Part shown: in pieces, positions 19,440-27,183 of the stretch | How positions within the stretch are numbered: position 1 is the first letter of the stretch | Layout of the letters: every line of letters begins with the position of its first letter | Assembly: GCA_000337115.1 (NCBI GenBank) | Contig: AOIR01000059.1 | Location: forward strand, 111,653 to 175,652 | Length of the DNA stretch: 64,000 bases | Direction of reading: 5' to 3' | DNA from: Natrinema thermotolerans DSM 11552 | Lineage (GTDB): Archaea > Halobacteriota > Halobacteria > Halobacteriales > Natrialbaceae | Program-made: the position numbers and the translations under genes | Notes under the pieces: model-generated | What the model was told of the DNA's origin: nothing | What the model saw: the letters and a program-made list of their open reading frames with translations, nothing else | Databases searched by the model: none

Positions 19440-19575
19440 AGCCGGATATTTTCACGGAGAGACGTATGTCAATCGATCGCGTGTCGGGCTCGGGATCGCC
19501 CGCGGGAGCGGCGTCGAAATTCGTCCTCTACGATAGGACTATATACTCAGCTAACCTTTCTACGGGAGAGAACCG

Positions 19576-19851
19576 ATGAACAACCACTTCCACGACAGCC
19601 GGTATTACCTCGCTCGCGCCGCCGAACACGCCCGTCTGGGCGTTGCGGAAACGCTCGAGCCCCACGTCGATCGCGTCCGATCACGACTCGGGCTCGCGGT
19701 CGAAGCCGAACCCGAGCCGAGTCGGCTCGAGGCGGTCCGGGCGGATGCGCTCGGCCTCGAGCGGCGTGCGGCCCAGCGGGTTCGTGGGGTCGCTGGTGAC
19801 GTGCGCGGGCGCGTTGATGGGGGTCGCTCGAGCGACGCCGACGACCGCTGA
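19576..19851 (+). CDS. Short helical haloarchaeal protein (DUF7553-like)
   Basis: A 91-residue protein starting MNNHFHDSRYYLARAAEHAR. This opening is characteristic of a small conserved haloarchaeal family of unknown function that I believe is DUF7553. The rest is one or two amphipathic helices with a charged tail. A TATA-like CTATATACTC lies about 40 bp upstream of the ATG. It is the last protein gene before tRNA-Val. Confidence 0.7.
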   Translation: MNNHFHDSRYYLARAAEHARLGVAETLEPHVDRVRSRLGLAVEAEPEPSRLEAVRADALGLERRAAQRVRGVAGDVRGRVDGGRSSDADDR

Positions 19852-19891
19852 AAGGAAGTCTTAAGTCAGACGCACGGGAAGGGCCTCGTGC

Positions 19892-19966
19892 GGGTTGGTG
19901 ATCTAGTCCGGTTATGATACCTCCTTCACACGGAGGAAGCCGGCGGTTCAAATCCGCCCCAACCCA
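19892..19966 (+). tRNA. tRNA-Val (anticodon CAC)
   Basis: A 75-nt cloverleaf. The acceptor arm is GGGTTGG paired with CCAACCC, then discriminator A. The anticodon stem is CCTCC/GGAGG with a 7-base loop TTCACAC, giving anticodon CAC (Val, GUG codons). The T arm is GGCGG TTCAAAT CCGCC. CCA is not encoded. No intron is seen. The 3' 22 bases are found again 110 bp downstream, see the next entries. Confidence 0.95.
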
Positions 19967-19972
19967 CTACTT

Positions 19973-20000
19973 CTGCCGCGAGCAAATACGCGAGCGGCAG
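19973..20000 (+). terminator. Hairpin after tRNA-Val
   Basis: CTGCCGC at 19973-19979 pairs with GCGGCAG at 19994-20000 around a 14-nt loop, 7 bases after the tRNA. No T-run follows, so it may serve 3'-end processing or be part of an inserted element and not a true terminator. Confidence 0.35.
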
Positions 20001-20012
20001 TATCGTGACGTT

Positions 20013-20076
20013 GGGCGGATTTGAGCCCAGCGGACGAGCGAAGCGAGTCCTTGTGGTTCAAATCCGCCCCGACCCA
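20013..20076. repeat. Second copy of the tRNA-Val 3' end (att-like scar) within a hairpin
   Basis: Bases 20055-20076 repeat the last 22 bases of tRNA-Val (19945-19966) with one mismatch. An inverted copy of the T-arm part lies at 20013-20024, so 20013-20069 can fold back on itself with tRNA sequence as its stem (GGGCGGATTTGA against TCAAATCCGCCC). Duplication of a tRNA 3' end is the hallmark of tyrosine-recombinase integration. No integrase gene remains here. The following 430 bp up to 20511 hold no convincing gene; a TATA-like GTTTATAGG lies near 20130. Confidence 0.75.
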
Positions 20077-20511
20077 TTTTCCCAACCCACTCGTCGCCTT
20101 GCTCCTCGTAAACCCGCAGACAGCATAGGGACGTTTATAGGTGAAACCAGTATCGGCGAACTGGATTCCATCAAGTCCCTTGTCAGGGGCCGTCGCCGTT
20201 GTGCGATTGTACTACCGGAAGCTGGAATGATCGTTCGACCGGTGATCTCTTACCAGCGGGAAGCGCGGACAAGCAGAGAAGGGTCGTCGTCCTTCTTTTC
20301 ACAGCAGTTGATTGTGGTCGCTCTGGTCAGTATCGGCCGAGCGTTACCGGAGCATCTACTACCCTCTCGAAGAGGCGTTAGAAGCGATCTGATAAATATA
20401 GAGGAGTACTGCAGCACGACGATACCGTTTGGTCCACGTGAAATTCAGCGAACCATCCGATCACTACACCTGCGTGTTTAATACTTAGGGAAGCGAACAG
20501 GAAGCTAACAG

Positions 20512-21585
20512 ATGGCCGTGGGGAGTTCCGGCGGGTATGCCGTTCTCGGGTTCGTCTCTATGATCTCGTTAGTGGTTGCGGCCGAGGTGGTCGTTCAGCG
20601 GGTCGTGCGGGTCGCGAAGTACTACGGCGTTTCCGAGGCCGTCATCGGACTCACCGTGGTCTCTCTTGGGACGAGCCTGCCCGAAATCGCGGCACACGTC
20701 GTCGCATCGTTGCAGATTCTCCTTGGCGTCGGGAATCCGTGGATCCTCTCGGCGACCGTACTGGGCGGCAACATCGGTTCTGACGTAGTGCAGCAGACAC
20801 TGGTGTTGGGACTTGTCGTGCTACTTGTGGGTGGTTTTCGGTTCTCGTACAAGTTCCTCCTCCGGGGCTATGTACCGATGATTGGCACGACGCTTCTCAC
20901 CTTACTGCTCGCGTGGGACAGGACCCTTACGAGAGTTGACGGACTGATTTTACTCACGTTCTTCACATCTTACACATACGTTCTGTACACGACGCGGAGC
21001 GACATTCTTCAGCAGCAGGGCACTAGCCCCCCGTCCACGACACCGAGACGGGATACGGTCGTCTCGGCGATCGGCCTCCTCGTTGTCCTCTTCGCCGCTC
21101 ATTTTCTGTTTCGATCCGTCAGCTTCTTCGTGGCTCGAACGGGTCTCGAGGGATCACTGATCGGCGTCATCGTGCTCGGAGTCGGTTCCGCCTCGCCGGA
21201 GATGGTCACCGCCATCGTCGGATTGCGCGAAGGCGCAGAGGGGCTCTCGCTAGGAACGTTGATCGGGAGCAATATCACAAATCCGCTTCTCGGAATTGGT
21301 CTCGGGTCACTCCTCTCGACGTATCACGTTCCCACACCGCTCGTGTACTGGGACCTGCCGATGGAAACCGTAACGGCCAGTATCCTCCTCATGTATCTGC
21401 TGACGAAAGACGATATTGGCGTTGTATTGGGAACGGTCGCCGAACGCTTCGAACGCCACACGCTGCAAGCACGCTTGGAGACGATCGAGGAACGCCATCT
21501 GGGGCGGGTCGGGGCAGCGCTGTTGATCGTCCTGTATTTCGTCTATCTACTCGTCCGCGTTTCGTACTTTCCGGAGGACTTCTAA
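20512..21585 (+). CDS. Sodium/calcium exchanger (CaCA) family membrane protein
   Basis: A 357-residue member of the cation/Ca2+ exchanger superfamily with two inverted repeats. The alpha-1 repeat is GLTVVSLGTSLPEIAAHVVA (about 46-65) followed by GGNIGSDVVQQ. The alpha-2 repeat is VLGVGSASPEMVTAIVGLRE and LIGSNITNPLLGIG (about 223-265). The acidic residues at the ion site (Glu58 and the alpha-2 Glu) are kept. About ten membrane helices are predicted. The gene begins some 500 bp behind tRNA-Val and its base composition is less GC-rich than the neighbours, compatible with arrival by integration. It would expel calcium using a sodium or proton gradient. Confidence 0.87.
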   Translation: MAVGSSGGYAVLGFVSMISLVVAAEVVVQRVVRVAKYYGVSEAVIGLTVVSLGTSLPEIAAHVVASLQILLGVGNPWILSATVLGGNIGSDVVQQTLVLGLVVLLVGGFRFSYKFLLRGYVPMIGTTLLTLLLAWDRTLTRVDGLILLTFFTSYTYVLYTTRSDILQQQGTSPPSTTPRRDTVVSAIGLLVVLFAAHFLFRSVSFFVARTGLEGSLIGVIVLGVGSASPEMVTAIVGLREGAEGLSLGTLIGSNITNPLLGIGLGSLLSTYHVPTPLVYWDLPMETVTASILLMYLLTKDDIGVVLGTVAERFERHTLQARLETIEERHLGRVGAALLIVLYFVYLLVRVSYFPEDF

Positions 21586-21631
21586 CCCGACGGTGCTGCG
21601 AAAACACGACATACAGATCGGCGTCGGCGAC

Positions 21632-22687
21632 TCACGGGAACACGATGAGCAACAGTGGGACGAGCAATAGCGAGACGAGAAAGCTGATAAAGTAGCCTCT
21701 ATTGTCGACGATCCGATTTTGGACCCTGTCGACGAGCCTGCTGTACGGCGCGTAAAAGACCAACACGACTACTGAAATGACGGTCCCACTAGTCACTAAC
21801 GCGAGGACGGTAAGCACACCAACGGCCGTGTTCAGCGCGATCGCAACGATGAGTGTATCGAACAGCGTCCCGATATTCGCACCCAGCACGAACGGCATGA
21901 TCTCGTTTCGTTTGATATGCCCTCGGTTGTAAAGTGGGACGATCACACCGAGCGAAAACGCAACGCTAGTCGTGACCCCCGTGACGATGATCCCGAGTCC
22001 GAACGAGACCCACTTGTCCTGCAACCTCGAGACGTAGCGCCGACGCAGCCGCTGTTTATCGATGCCATCGAGTATGCGATCAAATAACTGGAGGCTTACG
22101 AGGATACAGCCAATCGCCAAGAGAAACGCGATTCCGGCCCCGACAGAGTCGATGATTCCGTTGGCGACGACCGAGATCACGTCCGGGAGCGAGACCTCAA
22201 GGTCAGGAAGCATCTGACTGTGACCCTCCCCTGTCCGGATCACCGGCATCGCGACGTATCCCAGCGCCATCGCAGGCAGGTAGATCGAATGGGTGAGCAG
22301 GAAGGTGAGCAATCCGAGGCTTGTCGATTCGCGGAGCGATTCGATCTCCTCGTTCAGGTAATCGAACGCCCCGATGAAAACGACGACGGCCGCGCCGCCG
22401 AGCCGAGAGCCGACGATCATCAGGAACAGTTGCGACGGGAGAACGAGCTCCGATTTGAACAGGGACAGCGAGAGGGCGGCGACGATTGTCCCGTTGGCTA
22501 AGATGTACGAGGCAATCCAGCTGAGTCCGAGTGCCGATCTCTCGTCGACGATTACTCGATCGAGAACCCTTCTGAGTGACGGTGTTAGTGCATCCGTTGC
22601 GGCTCCTAACAACCGTATCGCGAAGAGAAAGAGGACGACTGCCACGATTACCTGCGCCGCGGTCACTAATGACGAATCGTCATCCAA
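21632..22687 (-). CDS. Na/Pi cotransporter (PNaS/NptA)-like membrane protein
   Basis: A 351-residue polytopic protein resembling the Na+/phosphate cotransporter family II. The second repeat has the diagnostic GANIGTLFDTLIVAIALNTA. The first, around VGSRLGGAAVVVFIGAFDYL, is degenerate: the usual GxNxGTT is not intact. Helix pairs around VIVAVVLFLFAIRLLG and GIIVTGVTTSVAFSLGVIVPL fit the family. The degenerate first repeat makes the transported ion doubtful. It is convergent with the CaCA exchanger and shares its lower GC, so both may have come together. Confidence 0.7.
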   Translation of the reverse strand: MDDDSSLVTAAQVIVAVVLFLFAIRLLGAATDALTPSLRRVLDRVIVDERSALGLSWIASYILANGTIVAALSLSLFKSELVLPSQLFLMIVGSRLGGAAVVVFIGAFDYLNEEIESLRESTSLGLLTFLLTHSIYLPAMALGYVAMPVIRTGEGHSQMLPDLEVSLPDVISVVANGIIDSVGAGIAFLLAIGCILVSLQLFDRILDGIDKQRLRRRYVSRLQDKWVSFGLGIIVTGVTTSVAFSLGVIVPLYNRGHIKRNEIMPFVLGANIGTLFDTLIVAIALNTAVGVLTVLALVTSGTVISVVVLVFYAPYSRLVDRVQNRIVDNRGYFISFLVSLLLVPLLLIVFP

Positions 22688-22997
22688 CCATCTGTGACTA
22701 GTCTCTCTGCTGATATCCTTTCACCCGACTCACAATATGAGCTAAGACAGGTAAAATACTGTTCAGAATTTGATTACAAATAGGATACCGAGAATGATGG
22801 TGACCACGATAATTCCCTCATCTCTACTGACCGATCACCATCTTCGCAAATCGAACTACATCCGATGCGACATTCGCGCTGTGTATTCATCACGCGATAC
22901 TGAATATGTCTTAGAAGCGACAGAGCGTGCGGCGTTCAATATGCAGGTATACTTAGCAAATCCACTTCACCAATTCCGCCCCAAATCGACGGCTGGT
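22688..22997. other. 310 bp without a recognised gene
   Basis: AT-richer spacer upstream of the Na/Pi-like gene. It contains AT-rich promoter-like stretches near 22,700-22,790. A plus-strand reading frame crosses it but has no family-like pattern. I see no RNA structure or clear repeat. Confidence 0.4.
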
Positions 22998-23144
22998 CTA
23001 CGAGCCGTCGTCGTTCGCTATCGCCGTGGGCGACTGCCGACACCCGCAGGGCCACGCGTAACATTCCCCGGGGCCGAGACAGTGGGTGATCAGCACGTCG
23101 CGGCCACAGCGTGAACACGTCCCGAGCGTACCGTCGTCACTCAT
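22998..23144 (-). CDS. Very small cysteine-rich zinc protein (48 aa)
   Basis: A 48-residue protein reading MSDDGTLGTCSRCGRDVLIT and then HCLGPGECYAWPCGC. Two CxxC-like pairs (CSRC, CGC preceded by further Cys and His) give up to six potential zinc ligands. The acidic start, codon usage and compact motif argue for a real gene even at this length; it matches the haloarchaeal family of tiny zinc proteins. The ATG lies at 23142-23144 and the TAG at 22998-23000. The role is unknown. Confidence 0.72.
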   Translation of the reverse strand: MSDDGTLGTCSRCGRDVLITHCLGPGECYAWPCGCRQSPTAIANDDGS

Positions 23145-23293
23145 CGCCCGCCACCCCGCGTGCCGCAGTTCTTGGACGGCGATTTCGCGCGGTGCTGGCC
23201 GCGTCGCTCGAGCCGGCTCGAACCGAACACAACCGAATGCCGATGCTGTCCGTGCCGTGCGAGACTTTTATGCCTCGTGAGTAAGTACGGAAT

Positions 23294-23390
23294 CATGCTT
23301 GCAAACCGCGGAGGTTTGGAAGCGCATCTCGGGTGTGCCCGCACCCGGGACTTTCGCGTAGTCCCTGGGAGAGCGCTTCCATCCTCTGAT
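23294..23390 (+). ncRNA. Candidate structured non-coding RNA
   Basis: An intergenic stretch that folds compactly. Hairpin 1 is CAAACC (23302) with GGTTTG (23313). An outer stem GGAAGCGC (23318-23325) pairs with GCGCTTCC (23373-23380) and encloses two perfect hairpins, CGGGTG/CACCCG (23330, 23342) and GGGACT/AGTCCC (23347, 23360), forming a three-way junction. A TATA-like TTTTATG at 23266-23272 sits about 27 bp before the structure, so transcription from the plus strand would begin at its edge. A second TATA-like TTATAA near 23407 could drive the opposite strand. It matches no RNA family I can name. Confidence 0.5.
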
Positions 23391-23465
23391 ACCGTGGTAA
23401 GAAACTTATAATTATTGGAAAGTCCATGAATAGATGGGGTGAGACGGCCGCCGACCGGCGATCGC

Positions 23466-23753
23466 TCACGAATCGGAGACGGCCTCTGTCGTGACGTAGT
23501 ACGGCCCGTCCCACTCGCGCACCCAGTCCGGGGCCGCGGGGTGGGCCTGCAACTGATTCGCCTCGTAGGACTCGTCCGGGTAGACGGTGCCGTCCTCGTC
23601 GGTGCCGTCCTCGAGCGGGACCACGAAGGTGACCGGGTCCCGCCCTTCGGCGGGGATCAACTGTTTCCGGTCCCAATCGTGTGCCGCGCCCGCCGAATCG
23701 GTCCACGTCTGGGGGTGGAACGTGACGGCGACGCCGGAGTCGTGATCAGTCAT
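23466..23753 (-). CDS. Conserved-looking hypothetical protein (95 aa)
   Basis: A 95-residue acidic, Trp-rich protein starting MTDHDSGVAVTFHPQTWTDS and containing WDRKQLIPAEGRDPVTFVVP and DWVREWDGPYYVTTEAV. Mixed beta strands, no membrane segment and no cysteine pairs. The family is not recognised and no function can be offered. A TTTAAATA element near 23811 could be its promoter, about 58 bp before the ATG. Confidence 0.65.
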   Translation of the reverse strand: MTDHDSGVAVTFHPQTWTDSAGAAHDWDRKQLIPAEGRDPVTFVVPLEDGTDEDGTVYPDESYEANQLQAHPAAPDWVREWDGPYYVTTEAVSDS

Positions 23754-24063
23754 CGGTCGTTCTCACATGCGGACCGCGATAGGGACTCTGACGAATCGAT
23801 CCGGATCGTCGTTTAAATACGCGCTCGCCGCTCGCGGTCGAACGGGTCGTCCCACACTCGAGGGCCGGACACGGCTATCGACGGGCTGTCGATCCTCGAG
23901 TCGGGCGTCGATCTCGCGGGACTCGAGTCGCCCGCTCGTTCGAACACGTCCGTTCGGTACTACCGCGAACATCGCCGATATGGTGGATCCGACCGAGCCG
24001 ACGACCCCATCATACGACTGGCGTATTTACGTGAGCGGCGAACATATCCGCGCCAACCTATTC

Positions 24064-24077
24064 TTAGGTGTGCCTAA
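24064..24077 (+). promoter_or_regulatory. DtxR/IdeR-type iron-repressor operator
   Basis: TTAGGTGTGCCTAA is a perfect inverted repeat of TTAGG around a 4-base centre. This is the core used by DtxR-family iron repressors (SirR/Idr in haloarchaea). It lies 63 bp before the start of the bat-type regulator gene at 24141, in the promoter zone, so that gene is probably iron- or manganese-controlled. A DtxR-like gene is present at 25789-26274. Confidence 0.65.
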
Positions 24078-24140
24078 AACAGTGGGGTAGCTCGAGTCCG
24101 ACCGGTGTCGTACCGACGCCGATCGCGACCGCCCCACATC

Positions 24141-24803
24141 ATGCCCTACGTCGAACTCACCGTCACGATTCCAGCGGACGCATGGATCGGCCGAATATCG
24201 CGCGACTACCCCGACGCCCGGTTTCGGGTCCTCGCAGCGACGGCCACCGACGGGACGGGAGCCGCCCGGCTCGAGGTCCTCGGGACGGCGGCCGACCGGA
24301 TCTGCGAGGCCTTCCGGGCCGACGACTCGGTGACCGATCTGACGGTCCTCGAGATGGCCTGTCACCGGCGGCGTCTCCAGCTCGAGACGACGTCGCCGGT
24401 GGTGTTGACCGCGATCCAGTCGTCGGGCGTGCCGCTTCGGACCCCCTTCGAGATCAGCGACGGGCGGATGGCCCTGGAGACGACGATCCCTCAGGAGCAA
24501 CTCTCGCGGCTCGGCGAGAGCCTGACCGACTCCGGGATCACGTATTCGCTCGAGCGAGTGCAACCGGAGGCCGACTCCGAGTCGCTGCTCACCGACAGAC
24601 AGCAGTGGCTCCTCTACGAGGCGATCGACCGCGGCTACTACGACACACCGCGCCGGATCACGCTGGTCGAACTCGCGGACGAACTCGACATCGCCAAGTC
24701 GACGTGTAGCGAGACGCTCCACCGGTTAGAGGAGCGCGTCCTGAAACAGTTCGTGACGGGGGACTGCGAACACCAGCCCGATATCTCCATCCGCGCCGAT
24801 TGA
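24141..24803 (+). CDS. Bat-type (HTH-10) transcriptional regulator
   Basis: A 220-residue regulator of the bacterio-opsin-activator-like family. Residues about 1-150 form a ligand-sensing N-terminal region of alternating strands. The C-terminal HTH spans about 155-205, with LLTDRQQWLLYEAIDRGYYD and RRITLVELADELDIAKSTCS, the hallmark of the HTH_10/bat domain, followed by ETLHRLEERVLKQF. It binds DNA and typically controls a neighbouring or stress regulon. The ATG at 24141 (MPYVELTV) is chosen because the upstream extension is basic and unrelated. A DtxR-type operator lies in its promoter. Confidence 0.88.
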   Translation: MPYVELTVTIPADAWIGRISRDYPDARFRVLAATATDGTGAARLEVLGTAADRICEAFRADDSVTDLTVLEMACHRRRLQLETTSPVVLTAIQSSGVPLRTPFEISDGRMALETTIPQEQLSRLGESLTDSGITYSLERVQPEADSESLLTDRQQWLLYEAIDRGYYDTPRRITLVELADELDIAKSTCSETLHRLEERVLKQFVTGDCEHQPDISIRAD

Positions 24804-24961
24804 ACGGTCCCGCGTCTCGCGACCGGAAGCGCCCTCGGATCCCGACGCCCGCAGCCGACGGCCCTGCCGCCTCGAGACCGCGTGTCGGACCCCCGAAGTC
24901 GATCCGGGGAAGGTATTCGAGACGGTTACTATCCGGGTCGCGGCCGTCTCCCGAACCGGCT

Positions 24962-25312
24962 ATGACGAAACACGCGTTCATCCTCCTCTCGCATCCGGAG
25001 CGACCGGGCAAGTTCGCGAACCCCTTGACCTACGCCGCGCAGTTGGACGCGGCGGGCCACGAGGCGCGGGTCTACTTCGACGGGGCCGCGACGTACTGGT
25101 TCGAAGATATCGAGGAACGGCCCGCGCCGGCACGAGAGGCCTACGAACGGGCGAAAGACGAGGACCTCATCGCCGGAGTCTGTGACCACTGTGCGACGTT
25201 CAAAGGCGTCGCGGCGGCCGTCGAGGCCGAGGGGTTCGAGATCGACGGGACCGAACACGCACCGGACGTCGCGGCCCTCGTGGACGAGGGCTACGAGGTC
25301 CACACGGTCTGA
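24962..25312 (+). CDS. DsrE-like small protein
   Basis: A 116-residue Rossmann-like protein starting MTKHAFILLSHPERPGKFAN, with a second strand EARVYFDGAATYWFED and a GVCDHCATFKGVAAAVE segment containing two cysteines. The pattern fits the DsrE/DsrF-like superfamily, whose members carry sulfur on a conserved cysteine or act as small redox partners. The two cysteines here (CxxC) are in about the expected place. The actual role is not assigned. It follows the bat-type regulator by about 160 bp on the same strand. Confidence 0.7.
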   Translation: MTKHAFILLSHPERPGKFANPLTYAAQLDAAGHEARVYFDGAATYWFEDIEERPAPAREAYERAKDEDLIAGVCDHCATFKGVAAAVEAEGFEIDGTEHAPDVAALVDEGYEVHTV

Positions 25313-25463
25313 GCGACCGCGACGCGGGGACGAATCGATCGGACCGACGTCAGCCGAGCATCGCTGATCTCGGGCGGTCGCTCGACGACGGACAACCGGT
25401 GGCGAACATGTTCACCACCAACCTTTGGCGGTTTCGGGCCCAACATATGACGGGAACCAAAAT

Positions 25464-25673
25464 ATGCGACTTTCCAAGGGTGCGCTTCTCGTCGTCATCG
25501 CCGTCCTCGTCCCGCTCGTCGTCGAGTTCCGGACGGCCCTCTCGTGGTTCGGTATCACGCTGTCCGTCCTCGAGACGGGTGTAGTCGGGCTAGCGGTCGT
25601 CATCGCCCTCCTGGCCTGGGCGATGTGGCCACAGGAGGACGGTGCGGCGATGGAATCACACCGATCCGACTAA
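25464..25673 (+). CDS. Small two-helix membrane protein
   Basis: A 69-residue protein starting MRLSKGALLVVIAVLVPLVV. It has two hydrophobic helices (about 6-25 and 35-57, the second VLETGVVGLAVVIALLAWAM) and an acidic end. It looks like a small membrane subunit or accessory protein. Haloarchaeal genomes carry many such genes next to respiratory or regulatory loci, but no partner is obvious here. Start chosen at 25464; an in-frame GTG upstream gives a polar extension without support. Confidence 0.6.
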   Translation: MRLSKGALLVVIAVLVPLVVEFRTALSWFGITLSVLETGVVGLAVVIALLAWAMWPQEDGAAMESHRSD

Positions 25674-25788
25674 CGGCGTTTCGAAGGGCGCGAACTCGGC
25701 TGACGACCGTCCGGTCCCGGTCGTCGTTGTCGGTTCGCCGTCGGGCCAAGCGCCCGCCATCGGTGGTCGGGACTGGAAGGAGGCCCCG

Positions 25789-26274
25789 CTAGCCCTCGGC
25801 GTGAGCCTCGACGAGACAGCCGTCGGACCCCTCACCGATGCGTCGGCAGGCGTCGACACGGGGGTCGTCGATCCGCTCTTGCAGCCGGTGGACGCCGGCT
25901 TCGGGAATCGTATATCCGATCCGATAGGCGGTGTAGTCGTCGATATCGTACGCCAGGACGCGATCGAAAAAGGACGTGACCACGCACTGTCGCCACGCGA
26001 GCGACTCGGCGATCGCCGCTCCGCGGGGCGTCAGCTCGACGCCGGCGTACTTCTCGTACTCGAGGACGGCGTCCTCGGCGAGTCGCCCGACCATCTCGGT
26101 GACGCTTGCGGGGCTGGTGTCCAGTTGCTCGGCGAGTTCACCGGTTCCGACCCGTCCCGTTCCCCGAGCGGCGAGCCGGGAGACGGTGAGGAGGTACCAC
26201 CCTGCGGTCGGGCTGCGTAACGTACACGATCCGGCCGTCTCGGCGGCATCCATCGCCACGTCTGCGGTGGTCAT
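25789..26274 (-). CDS. DtxR-like metal-dependent transcriptional regulator
   Basis: A 161-residue regulator. Residues about 15-75 form a winged helix: LAARGTGRVGTGELAEQLDT, SPASVTEMVGRLAEDAVLEY and KYAGVELTPRGAAIAESLAW. The second half, RQCVVTSFFDRVLAYDIDDY and AYRIGYTIPEAGVHRLQERI, is the metal-binding/dimerisation domain of the DtxR/MntR type, with His and Glu as potential ligands. It would repress iron or manganese genes through TTAGG-type operators such as that at 24064. Start: the ATG at 26274 is preferred to the GTG at 26304. Confidence 0.85.
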   Translation of the reverse strand: MTTADVAMDAAETAGSCTLRSPTAGWYLLTVSRLAARGTGRVGTGELAEQLDTSPASVTEMVGRLAEDAVLEYEKYAGVELTPRGAAIAESLAWRQCVVTSFFDRVLAYDIDDYTAYRIGYTIPEAGVHRLQERIDDPRVDACRRIGEGSDGCLVEAHAEG

Positions 26275-26466
26275 CGTTCGATACACCGTACCACGGGAAC
26301 TCACGAATCATACTCCCCGAATATGTTCCTCAATTCAATTACTGACGAACGTGTGTTCCGAGGGTTCGGACGTGTATCGGCGAATCGAACGGTATCGAAC
26401 CGTCGAGAACTCCGACCGGAGATAGTAGCGACGAAACTTAACTCACCTCGAGTGGTAGCTCCTCGC

Positions 26467-26607
26467 ATGGTGTACCAGTTGCGGTGTGACGGCTGTGACT
26501 TCGAGCGGGAACACGCGGACTGGGCGGACGCAAACAGGGATGCCAGGGATCACGAGGCGGAACACGGCGATCACTGGGTGCGTATCGTCGACCTGCAGGA
26601 AGCCTGA
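26467..26607 (+). CDS. Small single zinc-finger protein (46 aa)
   Basis: A 46-residue protein MVYQLRCDGCDFEREHADWA and then DARDHEAEHGDHWVRI. CDGC followed by a histidine pair gives a C2H2-like site. It is short, acidic and preceded by an AACTTAAC promoter-like stretch about 25 bp upstream, fitting a leaderless gene. It shares its CDxC...HxxxH layout with the 62-residue protein at 16673. Function unknown. Confidence 0.72.
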   Translation: MVYQLRCDGCDFEREHADWADANRDARDHEAEHGDHWVRIVDLQEA

Positions 26608-26616
26608 GCGGACGGC

Positions 26617-27030
26617 TCACTCGTCGGGGCCGTCGACCCTCTCGAGCGCCGCTGCCAGGATCGCGGTGTGGACCGTTCGGCTGTCGGTCTCCTGAATCGT
26701 GGCCGCCGCCTGGAACCGCTCGCGGGCGCGGGCCACCGTCTCCGGCTCGGCGGCGAGTTGCGCGAGTTCGAACGCCTCGGGGTCGACGGCGCGAGCGGCC
26801 CCGAAGTCCGCCGCGTCGTACAGGCCGGCGAAGTCCGCGACGAGGTCGGCGACCAGCTGGGCGGTCGCGTCCGCACCCGGATCGCCGACCGGCACCGTCG
26901 AGCCGGTCGGCTCGAAGTAGTTCGCGTAGTCGACGACGCCCGCCTCCTCGTAGAGAATCGTCTCGAGCGCGTCGAAGACCGGCGGCGAGACGTAGACGCC
27001 GAACAGTTTGTATCGATCGTCGCTGGTCAT
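26617..27030 (-). CDS. Hypothetical acidic protein (137 aa)
   Basis: A 137-residue protein starting MTSDDRYKLFGVYVSPPVFD with a conserved-looking segment LETILYEEAGVVDYANYFEP, then an Ala-rich, helical C-terminal half (VARARERFQAAATIQETD). No cysteine pair, membrane segment or nucleotide-binding motif is visible. The family is not recognised. It is convergent with the tiny zinc-finger gene, 9 bp apart. The start at 27030 is chosen because the in-frame extension to 27102 looks non-native. Confidence 0.6.
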   Translation of the reverse strand: MTSDDRYKLFGVYVSPPVFDALETILYEEAGVVDYANYFEPTGSTVPVGDPGADATAQLVADLVADFAGLYDAADFGAARAVDPEAFELAQLAAEPETVARARERFQAAATIQETDSRTVHTAILAAALERVDGPDE

Positions 27031-27183
27031 CGCGAAGTCGACTCGATCCGACGCGCTCGAGCCGGATAAATCCGACCACCGGTCGGCCGAGAACGCCGTC
27101 ACTGCGAGGGTGATTCGAACGATCGTCCATGAGCAACGACGGTAGTATAAAGCGTTTTAGCGCCGAATCACGAACCGCAAGGC

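Noticed and set aside
20005-20481. 158-codon plus-strand frame behind tRNA-Val
   Set aside because: It starts inside the tRNA-like hairpin and its translation has no domain pattern or haloarchaeal acidity.
22960-22990. Weak match to the tRNA-Val 3' end (CCGCCCCAA) as a distal att site
   Set aside because: Only about 11 bases agree, which is expected by chance in GC-rich DNA.
22770-23114. 114-codon plus-strand frame
   Set aside because: Overlaps the better supported 48-residue zinc protein on the other strand and shows no family character.
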